Source: Methylococcaceae bacterium
GTDB taxonomy: Bacteria > Pseudomonadota > Gammaproteobacteria > Methylococcales > Methylomonadaceae
Direction of reading: 5' to 3'
Length of the DNA: 64,000 nt
NCBI GenBank assembly: GCA_013140705.1
Contig: JABFSH010000015.1
Coordinates: 1 to 64,000, forward strand
The notes beneath the pieces are model-generated. The model did not search any database. It had not been told where the DNA came from and was given only the letters and a program-made list of their open reading frames with translations. Within the stretch, counting starts at the first letter, position 1, and each line of letters opens with the position of its first letter. Both the position numbers and the translations under genes were made by a program. Positions 52,527 through 62,071 of this stretch are shown one piece after another.

Positions 52527-53009
52527 ATGACTACATTAAGCATAGGTGAGAACGTTCCTGAATTTGAGATGGCAGCGACGGGCGATAAAGTCGTTAAATT
52601 AAGTGATTATCGTGGGCAATATGTCGTGGTTTATTTCTATCCGAAAGACAATACGCCAGGTTGTACACTAGAAGGGCAAGCATTTCGTGACCAAAGCGAA
52701 AAATTTGCTGCACTGAATACCGTGATACTGGGGGTTTCTCGCGATAGCATCCGTTCCCACGAAGGCTTTAAGGGCAAACAGGCGTTTCCTTTTGATTTGC
52801 TGTCGGATCAGGAAGAAAAACTCTGTCAGCTTTTTGATGTGATCAAAATGAAGAACATGTACGGTAAGCAAGTGCAGGGTATTGAACGCAGTACTTTTTT
52901 AATTAACCCGCAAGGGATACTCGTCAAAGAATGGCGTAAAGTTAAAGTTAAAAATCACATCGATGAAGTTTTGCAAGCGTTGCATGAGCTGACGGCGAGC
53001 GCGCAATAA
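52527..53009 (+). CDS. bcp: Thioredoxin-dependent peroxiredoxin Bcp
   Basis: Bcp/PrxQ reduces hydroperoxides using thioredoxin. The 160-residue product has LSDYRGQYVVVYFYPKDNTPGCTLEGQAFRD, with the peroxidatic Cys in PGCT. GVSRDSIRSHEGFKGKQAFPFDLLSD follows, and then IERSTFLINPQGIL. In most PrxQ proteins the resolving Cys lies five residues after the peroxidatic one. Here that position is Gly, so this looks like a one-Cys or atypical variant. It is likely co-transcribed with gcvR. Confidence 0.92.
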   Translation: MTTLSIGENVPEFEMAATGDKVVKLSDYRGQYVVVYFYPKDNTPGCTLEGQAFRDQSEKFAALNTVILGVSRDSIRSHEGFKGKQAFPFDLLSDQEEKLCQLFDVIKMKNMYGKQVQGIERSTFLINPQGILVKEWRKVKVKNHIDEVLQALHELTASAQ

Positions 53010-53048
53010 CAAAGCTTCACGAAATTAAATTGCCAGGGACACCCGCTT

Positions 53049-54467
53049 ATGAACATAAAAACCTCACCGGATAAAAAGCTGTTTGTATTGGATACGAATA
53101 TACTCATGCATGATCCCGCTTCCATATTCCGGTTTCAGGAGCACGATATTTTTATTCCGATGGTTGTTCTCGAAGAACTGGATCATTATAAAAAAGGTGT
53201 CACTGAAGTCGCGCGAAATGTCAGGCAGGTCAGCCGATTTTTGGATGAACTCATTCGTGATGCCAATCAACAAACCATAAAGGATGGCTTGTTGTTATCA
53301 CGTATCGAGCATGGACCGAGTGCGGAAAAAACAGACGGCATTGGCCGCTTGTATTTTCAAACCAGCGCCATGACGGCAATGCTTCCGGCATCCATGCCGG
53401 GCAATCTGCCCGATAATTCGATACTCAATGTGGTTCTGGCGCTCACTAAAGAACTACCGGGCCTCAAGGTCATCCTGGTGTCCAAAGACATCAATCTTCG
53501 CATCAAGGCGGCGACACTGGAATTGCCAGCGGAAGATTATCATAATGATCAAACCCTCGATGATATTGATCTCTTATACCGAGGGGCTTCTGCGTTAGAC
53601 AGTAATTTCTGGAACGAACACGGCATCAAAATGGAATCCTGGCGCGAAAAGGATAAAACCTTTTACCGCCTGGAAGACCCGATGGTGGCGGAATGGTATC
53701 CCAACCAATACCTGTACATGGAAGATGATTCAAATTTTGAAGCGATAGTCAGAGAATGTACTGGTCAAAAAGCAATACTCGAACTGGCAAGAGATTATCG
53801 GACCAAACACAATAATGTTTGGGGCGTTATGGCCAGGAATCGCGAGCAAAATTTTGCACTGAATGTGTTGCTGGATCCCGATATTGATTTTGTCACCTTG
53901 CTGGGCACGGCGGGTACGGGTAAGACGCTGCTGGCATTGGCTGCAGGTTTGACTTTGACAATGGAACGCAAAAACTATTACGAAATCATCATGACCCGGG
54001 AGACGGTTCCCATTGGTGAGGATATTGGCTTTCTACCCGGAACAGAAGAAGAAAAAATGGCGCCCTGGATGGGGGCCCTGATGGATAATCTTGAGCTGCT
54101 AGGCAAACGCGCCGACCAGAGCGAATGGGAAAAGGGGGCCACAAACAATGTCCTGATGAGCCGAGTAAAAATAAGATCACTGAACTTTATGCGCGGCCGA
54201 ACCTTTCTAAATCGTTTTGTGATAATTGATGAAGCGCAGAACTTGACGTCCAAGCAGATGAAAACACTGATCACCCGTGCGGGTCCAGGTACAAAAATTG
54301 TTTGTATCGGCAATCTGGCTCAAATAGATACGCCGTATTTGACGGCAACTACTTCTGGCTTAACCTATGTAGTCGATCGTTTTAAAAACTGGCCCCATGC
54401 GGCGCATATCACCTTACGTCGAGGTGAACGTTCACGCCTGGCAGATTACGCTTCGGATATTTTGTAA
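53049..54467 (+). CDS. PIN-PhoH family ATPase (PhoH2-like)
   Basis: The 472-residue product joins an N-terminal PIN ribonuclease-like domain (FVLDTNILMHDPASIFRF with an early Asp, later ILVSKDINLRIKA) with a C-terminal PhoH ATPase domain. The Walker A is LLGTAGTGKTLLALAAG (around residues 283-299) and the Walker B region is FVIIDEAQNLT. PIN-PhoH proteins are reported RNA helicase/ribonucleases in other bacteria. It is oriented with bcp, 39 bases downstream. Confidence 0.9.
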   Translation: MNIKTSPDKKLFVLDTNILMHDPASIFRFQEHDIFIPMVVLEELDHYKKGVTEVARNVRQVSRFLDELIRDANQQTIKDGLLLSRIEHGPSAEKTDGIGRLYFQTSAMTAMLPASMPGNLPDNSILNVVLALTKELPGLKVILVSKDINLRIKAATLELPAEDYHNDQTLDDIDLLYRGASALDSNFWNEHGIKMESWREKDKTFYRLEDPMVAEWYPNQYLYMEDDSNFEAIVRECTGQKAILELARDYRTKHNNVWGVMARNREQNFALNVLLDPDIDFVTLLGTAGTGKTLLALAAGLTLTMERKNYYEIIMTRETVPIGEDIGFLPGTEEEKMAPWMGALMDNLELLGKRADQSEWEKGATNNVLMSRVKIRSLNFMRGRTFLNRFVIIDEAQNLTSKQMKTLITRAGPGTKIVCIGNLAQIDTPYLTATTSGLTYVVDRFKNWPHAAHITLRRGERSRLADYASDIL

Positions 54468-54571
54468 ACAGGTACAAGAAAAAAGTCGATGGGAGATTGT
54501 CGGTAGTTTTTCAAGCCTCTCCGGGTTAGCGGTACCAATATTGATATTAACAGTTTATGTTGATGCACAGT

Positions 54572-55672
54572 TTAATAGGCGATAGTTGAATCTTTATCTC
54601 CGATGCGCGGCCAAGCAGTCAAGACAGCCTTGACTACCGTCGCCAATGGAATGGCAAAAAACACCCCCCAAAATCCCCACAAACCGCCGAAAAACAATAT
54701 GGCAACAATGATGGCGATGGCGTGTAAATTGACCGCTTCGGAAAACAATATAGGTACCAGCAATACACCGTCCAAAGCCTGGATAGTAGAATAGGCAATA
54801 ACGACATACATGAAATGGTCGTCGTTCAATCCCCACTGAAAATACGCGACACTGAGCACTGGAAACGTTACCAAGGTTGCGCCTACATAGGGAATGATGA
54901 CTTGAAGCCCCATCAAAACCGCGAGCAGCATGGCGTAGTTGAGATCCATCGAGACAAACGTTACATAACTGGCCGCCCAGAGAATCAACACTTCGGCAAA
55001 CTTGCCGCGCACATAATTGCCGATTTGCACGTCGACTTCTTTCCAGACCCGGACACTTAAATGCCGGTCCTGGGGCATAAATTGCAAAAACCAGTTAATC
55101 AATAATTCTTTGTCCTTCAGGAAGAAAAAAACCATCATGGGAACCAGGAACAAATAAATTAAGGCGCTAACCAGTCCAACGACTGAAGCTGCGGAAGCAG
55201 ACAGAACATTTTGACTATAAGTTAACAGCTCTTGTTGCACGGCATGCATCATTTCCTGAATCCTGCTTTCAGAAATAAATTGCGGGTAGGTTTCCGGCAA
55301 GCGCATGATTTCTGTTTGTACCCGGTTAATAATGGCGGGAATTTGATAAACCAGTTCCACCGCCTGTTGCGAAACGATAGGCATCAAGTAAAACATTAAA
55401 AAACCCAGACAGGTCATAAAAATTGAAAAAACCAGATACACGGCTGCCAAACGCGGCAATTTAATGGATTCAGCCTTGCTTACGAGACCTTCCAGCAGGT
55501 AAGCCAGAACGATGGATGCAAAAACCGGCATCAACAAGCTGGACAAGGAATAAATCAGGACAAAGCTGACAATCACAATGATGGCCAGCGCCACAGCCTG
55601 GGAATTAGGCAGGAAACGCCGCAAGCTGTCACTAAAAAAACGTAAATTCACTAATTGGCTTTGAGTTGTCAT
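54572..55672 (-). CDS. AI-2E/PerM family membrane protein
   Basis: The 366-residue product is a polytopic protein with about seven to eight hydrophobic segments and the PerM/AI-2E_transport pattern: VFASIVLAYLLEGLVSKAE near the N-terminus, FFLKDKELLINWFLQFMPQDRH in the middle, and VIIPYVGATLVTFPVLSVAYFQWG near residues 260-280. Members are implicated in export of signals or ions, but the substrate cannot be told. It converges with the PIN-PhoH gene. Confidence 0.88.
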   Translation of the reverse strand: MTTQSQLVNLRFFSDSLRRFLPNSQAVALAIIVIVSFVLIYSLSSLLMPVFASIVLAYLLEGLVSKAESIKLPRLAAVYLVFSIFMTCLGFLMFYLMPIVSQQAVELVYQIPAIINRVQTEIMRLPETYPQFISESRIQEMMHAVQQELLTYSQNVLSASAASVVGLVSALIYLFLVPMMVFFFLKDKELLINWFLQFMPQDRHLSVRVWKEVDVQIGNYVRGKFAEVLILWAASYVTFVSMDLNYAMLLAVLMGLQVIIPYVGATLVTFPVLSVAYFQWGLNDDHFMYVVIAYSTIQALDGVLLVPILFSEAVNLHAIAIIVAILFFGGLWGFWGVFFAIPLATVVKAVLTAWPRIGDKDSTIAY

Positions 55673-55782
55673 TGATAAGCGGGCGTTAATTGTTGTTTTA
55701 CTTACGGTATTCTACATCCAACCGGGCTAGCAATCCTAAACGGATTTTAAGCCGGTTAACTCTATTATAAAGGAACAGAATT

Positions 55783-56739
55783 ATGCAGATTGATGTCTTT
55801 AATGGCGATGCAGATGGCATTTGCGCACTCGTACAACTGCGACTTGCTGATCCGGTGGCGTCTAAACGGATTACAGGCGCTAAACGCGACATTCAGCTTT
55901 TGGAGCAAGTGACGGTAGTGCCTGACGATCAAGTAACCGTTCTGGATATTTCATTGGAAAGAAATTGTCAGGCCCTGGACAGAATACTGGAACAGGGTGC
56001 CCATGTTTTTTATGTTGACCATCATCAAGCCGGAGTCATTCCTCATCATCCCCACCTGACAACACTTATTAACACGGATGCAAGCCAGTGCACCAGCCTA
56101 TTGGTAAACGATTTTTTACATGGGAAATACCGCGCATGGGCGGTTACAGCTGCATTTGGGGATAATCTGGTGGATAGTGCCGAACGTACGGCGGAGCCTT
56201 TGACATTATCGAGCTCTGAACTTGCGCAATTGAAGAAGTTGGGCACCTGTATCAACTATAACGGTTATGGTAACAGCATCGATGATTTACATTTCGCTCC
56301 GGATGATCTCTATCTCGAACTGGTTAGTCACGTCTCGCCTTTTGAATTTATTGCCGAGAATCGCTTTGTCTACGAAAAACTGTTAGCCGGCTATACGGAT
56401 GATATGGCTCTGGCATTCAATACACAGGCAGAATACAGCACTGCGGCTACCGCCGTTTATATTTTGCCCGATGCGGCGTGGGCCAGGCGTGTTAGTGGTG
56501 TATTTGGCAATGAGCTTGCCAACCAGCATCCTGCTCAAGCTCATGCTGTTTTAACCTACAACGCCGAAGGTGGTTTTCAGGTGAGTGTCAGGGCGCCTCT
56601 GATGAATAAAACAGGGGCAGATGTTTTATGCTCGTTATTTCCGTCGGGTGGGGGACGTAAAAGTGCTGCGGGGATTAACCATCTGCCTGTCAGTCAATTA
56701 TCCACATTTATTACAGCATTTGAAGAAAAATATCGTTAG
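55783..56739 (+). CDS. DHH-family phosphoesterase-like protein
   Basis: The 318-residue product shows DHH-superfamily motifs: FNGDADGICALVQL at the start, VTVLDIS, VFYVDHHQAG (DHH motif), AFGDNLVDS, and a C-terminal GGGRKSAAGI corresponding to the GGGH of DHHA1. DHH proteins cleave phosphodiester or phosphoanhydride bonds (RecJ, nanoRNases, c-di-AMP enzymes). Substrate is unknown. It is divergent from the AI-2E gene and about 120 bases before manC. Confidence 0.85.
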   Translation: MQIDVFNGDADGICALVQLRLADPVASKRITGAKRDIQLLEQVTVVPDDQVTVLDISLERNCQALDRILEQGAHVFYVDHHQAGVIPHHPHLTTLINTDASQCTSLLVNDFLHGKYRAWAVTAAFGDNLVDSAERTAEPLTLSSSELAQLKKLGTCINYNGYGNSIDDLHFAPDDLYLELVSHVSPFEFIAENRFVYEKLLAGYTDDMALAFNTQAEYSTAATAVYILPDAAWARRVSGVFGNELANQHPAQAHAVLTYNAEGGFQVSVRAPLMNKTGADVLCSLFPSGGGRKSAAGINHLPVSQLSTFITAFEEKYR

Positions 56740-56862
56740 AATTACCAGGACATATCAAGTCATCGAAGAGCATCTGAAGTCTAATTACCGAGTGCAGATC
56801 GGAGCTTTTATCAGGTGATTAACATTTTTGGAACACAAAACTCAGTCTAAGGAAATAACATT

Positions 56863-58263
56863 ATGATTCCCGTCATTTTATCGGGTGGTTCCGGTACACG
56901 GCTTTGGCCTTTATCCCGAGGCCAATATCCCAAACAGTTTCTGCCGCTGGTTTCCAGTCACACCATGCTGCAGGAAACCGTGCGCCGATTGGCAGGCGTA
57001 GCCAATTTAAAATCACCAATAGCCGTATGCAACGAAGATCATCGGTTTATGATGGCCGAGCAATTGTGGGAAATCGGTGTAAAGCCATCGGCCATCATTC
57101 TGGAACCCGTTGGCAAAAATACGGCTCCTGCCGTGGCGATGGCGGCATTGTCGGCGTTGTCCGAAGAGGATGTCCTATTGGTTCTGCCGGCAGATCATGT
57201 CATTGGTGATCTGATGGCATTTCATCAAGCGATAGAACAGGCTGCAACGCTGGCAGAACAGGGATTTTTGGTAACCTTTGGCATCGTTCCGAACGCCCCC
57301 GAGACCGGCTATGGCTATATCAAACGCGACACCGTGCAGTTAGGAGAAGCCTATCGAGTGGCGTCCTTTGTAGAAAAGCCGGATCTGGAAACAGCCAAGC
57401 GTTATCTGGAAAGCGGCGATTATTTCTGGAATAGCGGCATGTTTGCCTTTACCGCCGGTATTTTTTTGAAGGAACTTGAAAAATTTAACCCTCAGATGCT
57501 TGCCGTTTGTCGACAGGCATTGAAATCGGCGAAAGTTGACATGGATTTTGTGCGTCTTGACAAAACCATTTTTTCGGCCTGTCCCTCCGATTCCATCGAT
57601 TACACCATTATGGAAAAAACCGACAAGGCGGTCGTCATACCGCTGGATGCCGACTGGAATGATGTGGGTTCGTGGTCGGCGTTATGGGATGTGACCGACA
57701 AAGATAGCTTTGGCAATGCCGTCAGTGGGGATGTACTGACCGTGGATACTAAAAACTCCTATATTTATTCAGAAAATAAACTGGTTGCGGTCATTGGTGT
57801 TGAAGATCTGATTGTGGTCGAAACCAAAGATGCGGTGATGATTGCCGCAAAAGACAGAGTTCAGGAAGTAAAACAAGTCGTTGATCAGCTAAAAAAACTT
57901 GGCCGAAGTGAAGCGGATATTCACAGAAAAGTCTATCGGCCTTGGGGTCACTATGATTCGGTCGATAGCGGTGAACGCCATCAAACCAAACGTATCGTCG
58001 TGAAACCGGGCGCAAAATTGTCTGTACAAAAACATCATCACCGCGCTGAACATTGGGTTGTCGTAAAAGGCACTGCGCTGGTGGCCAAGGGTGATGAAAA
58101 AATATTAATTACGGAAAATGAGTCCATTTATATTCCATTGGGTGTTGTCCACTGCCTGGAAAATCCAGGTGTTATCCCGCTGGAAATCGTTGAAGTTCAA
58201 TCAGGAAGTTATCTTGGAGAGGATGATATTGTCCGTTATGGCGATCAGTATGGCCGTGTTTAG
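56863..58263 (+). CDS. manC: Mannose-1-P guanylyltransferase / mannose-6-P isomerase (ManC/AlgA type)
   Basis: The enzyme makes GDP-mannose for surface polysaccharides. The 466-residue product has the nucleotidyltransferase motif VILSGGSGTRLWPLSRGQYPKQFLPL, LVLPADHVI and FVEKPDLETAKRYL. The C-terminal cupin PMI-like region contains RPWGHYDSVDSGERHQTKRIVVKPGAKLSVQKHHHRAEHWVVVKGTA. It is the fused AlgA-like form. It is followed 51 bases later by galU, so both provide sugar nucleotides from one locus. Confidence 0.95.
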   Translation: MIPVILSGGSGTRLWPLSRGQYPKQFLPLVSSHTMLQETVRRLAGVANLKSPIAVCNEDHRFMMAEQLWEIGVKPSAIILEPVGKNTAPAVAMAALSALSEEDVLLVLPADHVIGDLMAFHQAIEQAATLAEQGFLVTFGIVPNAPETGYGYIKRDTVQLGEAYRVASFVEKPDLETAKRYLESGDYFWNSGMFAFTAGIFLKELEKFNPQMLAVCRQALKSAKVDMDFVRLDKTIFSACPSDSIDYTIMEKTDKAVVIPLDADWNDVGSWSALWDVTDKDSFGNAVSGDVLTVDTKNSYIYSENKLVAVIGVEDLIVVETKDAVMIAAKDRVQEVKQVVDQLKKLGRSEADIHRKVYRPWGHYDSVDSGERHQTKRIVVKPGAKLSVQKHHHRAEHWVVVKGTALVAKGDEKILITENESIYIPLGVVHCLENPGVIPLEIVEVQSGSYLGEDDIVRYGDQYGRV

Positions 58264-58314
58264 CCTTGCAAGCCCCAGCTATTAATTTGAATAATAATCA
58301 AAGGAAACTATTTA

Positions 58315-59202
58315 ATGAGTAGAAAAATTACCAAAGCCGTTTTCCCGGTTGCCGGTTTAGGCACCCGATTTTTGCCTGCAACCAAAGCCAGTCCAAAAGA
58401 GATGCTGCCCATCGTTGATAAGCCGCTGATCCAATACGCAGTCGAAGAAGCCATTGCTGCCGGCATCGACACCATGGTGTTTGTCACCGGACGTAATAAA
58501 AACGCCATACCGGATCATTTTGACAAGGCCTATGAGCTGGAAAAAGAGCTGGAGGCCAAAGGCAAGACGGAAACACTGAAACTGTTACAGGATATTTTAC
58601 CGCCGCATGTGTCCTGTGTTTTTATTCGCCAGCCTGAAGCTCTGGGCTTGGGACACGCAGTCTATTGTGCCCGGCCCATCATTGGTAATGAACCGTTTGC
58701 CGTGATACTGGCAGACGATTTGATTGAAGATGCCGGGCGCGGTTGTATGGCCCAGATGGTCAAACTCTACGAACAAAAGCATTGTTCGATATTGGGTGTT
58801 GAGCGGGTGAATCCTTCTGAAACGGATAAATACGGCATCGTGCGGACTGCCGAATACACGGGATCATCAGGTCCAGTAGAAGTAATTGTAGAAAAACCAA
58901 AACCCGATGTTGCGCCTTCCAATTTGGCGGTCGTGGGTCGCTATATTTTGACGCCCACCATTTTTGAGAAGATCAAAAAAACCGGACGTGGTGCGGGCGG
59001 CGAAATTCAATTGACCGATGCGATTGCTGACTTATTGAATGACGAACAGGTGCTGGCCTATGAATTTGAAGGCAAACGCTATGATTGCGGATCCAAATTG
59101 GGCTTCCTGATCGCCACCGTTGAGCATGGACTTTTACACAAAGAGCTAAAAGGCGACTTTTTGGCTTATCTGAAGGAGTTAACCAAAAACCACAAAATCT
59201 AG
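58315..59202 (+). CDS. galU: UTP-glucose-1-phosphate uridylyltransferase GalU
   Basis: GalU makes UDP-glucose for polysaccharides and osmoadaptation. The 295 residues include [73 protein letters not shown] and [16 protein letters not shown], the standard GalU set. It starts 51 bases after manC with an AAGGAAA site. A perfect inverted repeat at 59268-59303 lies downstream. Confidence 0.96.
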   Translation: MSRKITKAVFPVAGLGTRFLPATKASPKEMLPIVDKPLIQYAVEEAIAAGIDTMVFVTGRNKNAIPDHFDKAYELEKELEAKGKTETLKLLQDILPPHVSCVFIRQPEALGLGHAVYCARPIIGNEPFAVILADDLIEDAGRGCMAQMVKLYEQKHCSILGVERVNPSETDKYGIVRTAEYTGSSGPVEVIVEKPKPDVAPSNLAVVGRYILTPTIFEKIKKTGRGAGGEIQLTDAIADLLNDEQVLAYEFEGKRYDCGSKLGFLIATVEHGLLHKELKGDFLAYLKELTKNHKI

Positions 59203-59326
59203 TTATAAAAGCAAGCGCTGAATCGTTGCACTTTTGGTTTTCAGACGTTATAAAGAGACAGGAATACGGCAGGGGCGGGGGTATAAGGAATGTCTCCCCT
59301 GCCACCTGAGAAATCGGAATATAAAT
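59203..59326. other. Intergenic region after galU
   Basis: No gene is visible. GGCAGGGG (59268-59275) and CCCCTGCC (59296-59303) form a perfect inverted repeat with a 20-base loop, possibly a weak terminator or protective hairpin of the galU mRNA. No T tract follows. Confidence 0.4.
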
Positions 59327-59550
59327 CAGGTCAGAGTAGAATGGCACTTACTTAACGGATTAGTTTAAATAAAAACAGTTATTTACGAAGTTATTACGTC
59401 GACAAAAAACTTGGTGGTGGCCGCCTGAAATCGTGAAACACGTGCAGAAAATTTGGAGGATTTTCAATTGCCCTCCATTTAGGTCTGCCGCTAATAGACT
59501 GATCTTACAAATTAATCTTCTTAAGGTAAGTATCATTGTACTCTGACCTG
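59327..59550. mobile_element. 224-bp element with terminal inverted repeats (MITE or IS remnant)
   Basis: The left end CAGGTCAGAGTAGAATGG and CACTTAC (59327 on) is mirrored by the right end TAAGTATCATTGTACTCTGACCTG (to 59550), giving ~28-base imperfect inverted repeats with an identical outer 12 bases (CAGGTCAGAGTA and its complement). No transposase frame is intact. A short open frame at about 59405-59545 (with WWWPPEIVKH) may be a transposase tail, unproven. The size and ends suit a non-autonomous derivative. Confidence 0.7.
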
Positions 59551-59941
59551 GTTATTAAGTTTTACATAGTCGGTGACATGTTGGTTGATATGCGCCAATG
59601 GCTGCTTAATAAAACTTAGTTTCGCGTCTTTTAGTGTTAAAGCCTTCTATCTGTCAGCCTGATAAAAATCACTTTTATGCCAACTGGTACGAAACTCCAG
59701 AATCGTCTTTCGACGGCAAATTGTTATCGACAAATCCCACAAGCTCGATTAATTCCTTATTATGATAATTTCGATTGAATCTGGCTAAGTTCCAAGTTGT
59801 ATTTTTAATCTCCATAGCCTTTATTGTTGGGTTTCTGAGAATAGCTTATGATTGACTTTTGACGCCCGGTTGCAGGGAAGAAGTTTGCGGCGATTAATCG
59901 CTCTAACCTGCGACTACAACCCAGGATTTCCAATCGATACC
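59551..59941. other. Intergenic region before yceH
   Basis: A 44-codon leftward frame begins near 59815 (MEIKNTTWNLARFNRNYHN), but I cannot connect it to any family and it may be a decayed gene end. No RNA gene or promoter boxes can be assigned with confidence. Confidence 0.35.
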
Positions 59942-60595
59942 ATGAATATGAATCTCAGCCTTTACGAAACTCGTGTGATAGGTTGCTTGATCGAAAAAGC
60001 TATCACAACGCCTGACCAATACCCCCTTTCACTGAACGCGCTGGTAAACGCATGCAATCAGAAAAGTAATCGAGAACCCGTTTTGGAATTGAAGGAGACC
60101 ACAGTACAGGATATAGTCGACGGACTGATTAAAAAATATCTGGTGAGCCGGGTCGATGGCAGTCGCGTCACAAAATACCAACATCGCTTCTGTAACACCG
60201 AATTTGGCGTTCTGCAGCTGTCAGGAAAGGCTACAGGCATTATTTGCGAGTTGTTCCTTCGAGGCCCGCAAACGCCTGGGGAATTGCGAAATCGCACTGA
60301 ACGATTGTGCAAATTTGGCGATGTGAACGAAGTCGAAGCTGAACTTGCTGGCCTGATGGCTCGGGAAGAGCCGTTTGTAGTCAAGCTTCCCCGCGAGCCT
60401 GGAAAACGCGAATCACGTTATGCGCATCTATTCAGCGGCTTACCCCAGTCGTCTAATTTGTCGACAACGGAAAGTGACGAGATCGAAACCGAATTCACGG
60501 ACCGGGAAAGAATCGACGCTCTGGAAAGGAAAGTCTACGAGCTGCAACTGAGTCTTGATGAACTTCGGCAGAAATACGAACATCTGTCTGAATAA
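59942..60595 (+). CDS. yceH: YceH family protein (UPF0502/DUF480)
   Basis: I start at 59942 ([20 protein letters not shown]), as the frame's upstream ~30 residues look non-native. The 217 residues match Yce[37 protein letters not shown], the HRFCNTEFG segment, [25 protein letters not shown], and a C-terminal coiled-coil end. It has two winged-helix-like repeats. A function is not established. The ribosome site (CAGGA) is weak and distant. Confidence 0.88.
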   Translation: MNMNLSLYETRVIGCLIEKAITTPDQYPLSLNALVNACNQKSNREPVLELKETTVQDIVDGLIKKYLVSRVDGSRVTKYQHRFCNTEFGVLQLSGKATGIICELFLRGPQTPGELRNRTERLCKFGDVNEVEAELAGLMAREEPFVVKLPREPGKRESRYAHLFSGLPQSSNLSTTESDEIETEFTDRERIDALERKVYELQLSLDELRQKYEHLSE

Positions 60596-60667
60596 AATGT
60601 CGAATAAACTGTAACCAATGTTCCGGTCGTTTAGGGAGTTAATTGCTGTAATTGTTTTTTTTTCTTA

Positions 60668-60784
60668 GTGGACTTTATATGGGCTTCAGTTTCGCTTCAT
60701 GCCTGGATTTTCCTATGTTCTGCAGTAGCGGCATTTTATATCCTCGGCTACTTAAAAAAAGTTAAAACAAAACCCAAGCAGTAA
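60668..60784 (+). CDS. Possible 38-residue membrane peptide
   Basis: A GTG start gives VDFIWASVSLHAWIFLCSA, then VAAFYILGYLKKVKTKPKQ: one hydrophobic helix followed by a basic tail, the shape of a small inner-membrane protein. No ribosome site lies at a good distance (AGGGAG is 30 bases away) and the family is unknown. It lies between yceH and a leftward hydrolase gene. Confidence 0.3.
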   Translation: MDFIWASVSLHAWIFLCSAVAAFYILGYLKKVKTKPKQ

Positions 60785-60811
60785 TCCCAAATAACAACTT
60801 TATGCAAGTGT

Positions 60812-61612
60812 TTATTTGTCGATAAACGCCATGGCTTCTCCCCACCATGGACTCATTGGCTCTAAAGGTAAACTGTTATGACCAGCATGCTCAAAACGCC
60901 AGAGCTTTTTTGAGCCAGATAACGCATCGAATAATGCCAGCGTGCGCCGGTTTGGGATGATTTCATCCTTTTCGGCCAATATCACCGCTATGGGGCCCTG
61001 ATAATTGCGAAGCCTGGAAACATTGTCATAGTTATCCAGTAGCAGCCAGTGAGCCAAGAAATACCAGTAATGATGTTGTGCAATTTCAGTCATGGAATCG
61101 AATGGTGTAATTAACAGCAACCCTTTCACAGGAACCTGATTTGAAGCTACGATGCCAGCAACAATCCCATTGCCCAACGATTCGCCGCAGAGAAACAAAG
61201 GCTCCTTAAATTCGTCCCAGACCTTTCTGGCGGTGGCAATACCATCCTCGATCAGCCTTTTTTCAGAAGGTGTGTCACTGCGTGCACCATAACCTGGATA
61301 TTCGGCGAGAATCACTCGATATCCTAAGCGCTGCAAGGCTTCAATATAATAAGTCCGATGTAGAGCAGCGCCCGCATTACCATGAAACACCAGCACCGTT
61401 CCCTTCACCTCATCCTGGAGACTGGTGCTCATCAGGCCTCGTAAGTCATTTAAGGATGGCCAGGGTTTTAGGTTTAGCTCTGTCATCAGAAGCGCTTGCT
61501 GTTTCTGGCTAAACTGAGCCGGAAAATAGAGCATTTTGCGCTGCAACAAAAAGACCGCCAGCAGAATCAACAGATAGATCAATAGGTAGCTCATAATACG
61601 TGGAACCTTCAT
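60812..61612 (-). CDS. Alpha/beta hydrolase (BEM46/S33-like)
   Basis: The 266-residue product has an N-terminal hydrophobic segment (about residues 8-25: LLIYLLILLAVFLLQRK) and an alpha/beta-hydrolase core. The core has HGNAGAALHRTYYIEAL (oxyanion loop), YPGYGARSDTPSE, the nucleophile elbow LCGESLGNGI (Ser in GESLG), ILAEKDEIIPN (Asp) and HAGHNSLP (His). It resembles the membrane-anchored BEM46 group of unknown substrate. It starts at 61612 with no close neighbour on its strand. Confidence 0.88.
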   Translation of the reverse strand: MKVPRIMSYLLIYLLILLAVFLLQRKMLYFPAQFSQKQQALLMTELNLKPWPSLNDLRGLMSTSLQDEVKGTVLVFHGNAGAALHRTYYIEALQRLGYRVILAEYPGYGARSDTPSEKRLIEDGIATARKVWDEFKEPLFLCGESLGNGIVAGIVASNQVPVKGLLLITPFDSMTEIAQHHYWYFLAHWLLLDNYDNVSRLRNYQGPIAVILAEKDEIIPNRRTLALFDALSGSKKLWRFEHAGHNSLPLEPMSPWWGEAMAFIDK

Positions 61613-61731
61613 GGTGATTTGCCGGTAGGGGTGCTAATCAGTCGTAAAGCCGCTCAGAAATATAAAGGAACTGATAAAGCATCGATGACAACACTGAAAA
61701 CGGTCTTTTCTCCACATGCGCAGTTCAATGA

Positions 61732-61947
61732 TCAGTTCCTGCCAGTCAGTTCTTGTTCGGTAAGATCGCCATGAGAGAAATACGCGGTAAAGTGATCTTT
61801 GACTTTTTCAACATGTGGCCCCTCCCAATAAATCTGTTGACAATCGCTGCAACGATAAAAGTTTTCATAATACTGTTTAGTTACTGAGAAAATATTCCAA
61901 TCAATTGTATTTATGTGATAAGTAATGAAGTGTATTAAAATTGACAA
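61732..61947 (-). pseudogene. Fragment of a Mut7-C-domain protein
   Basis: The 71-residue frame ends with YRCSDCQQIYWEGPHVEKVKDHF, the second zinc-ribbon pair and end of a Mut7-C (DUF82) domain. The first Cys pair and the preceding ~150-residue PIN-like body are absent, and the first ~25 residues here (MSILIHFITYHINTIDWNIF) look unrelated. It is best read as a 3' gene remnant. The flanks 61613-61731 and 61948-62071 hold no other gene. Confidence 0.6.
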
Positions 61948-62071
61948 GAATTTCTTTAGATTATGAATGCCTTGAAGACCGAAGATTACTATTTGGGAAC
62001 TTAAATATTGTAACCTGTCCTTGCGTAGGATATCTGTGAAACCAAGACTTGATCAAAACAGAGGTAATGTA

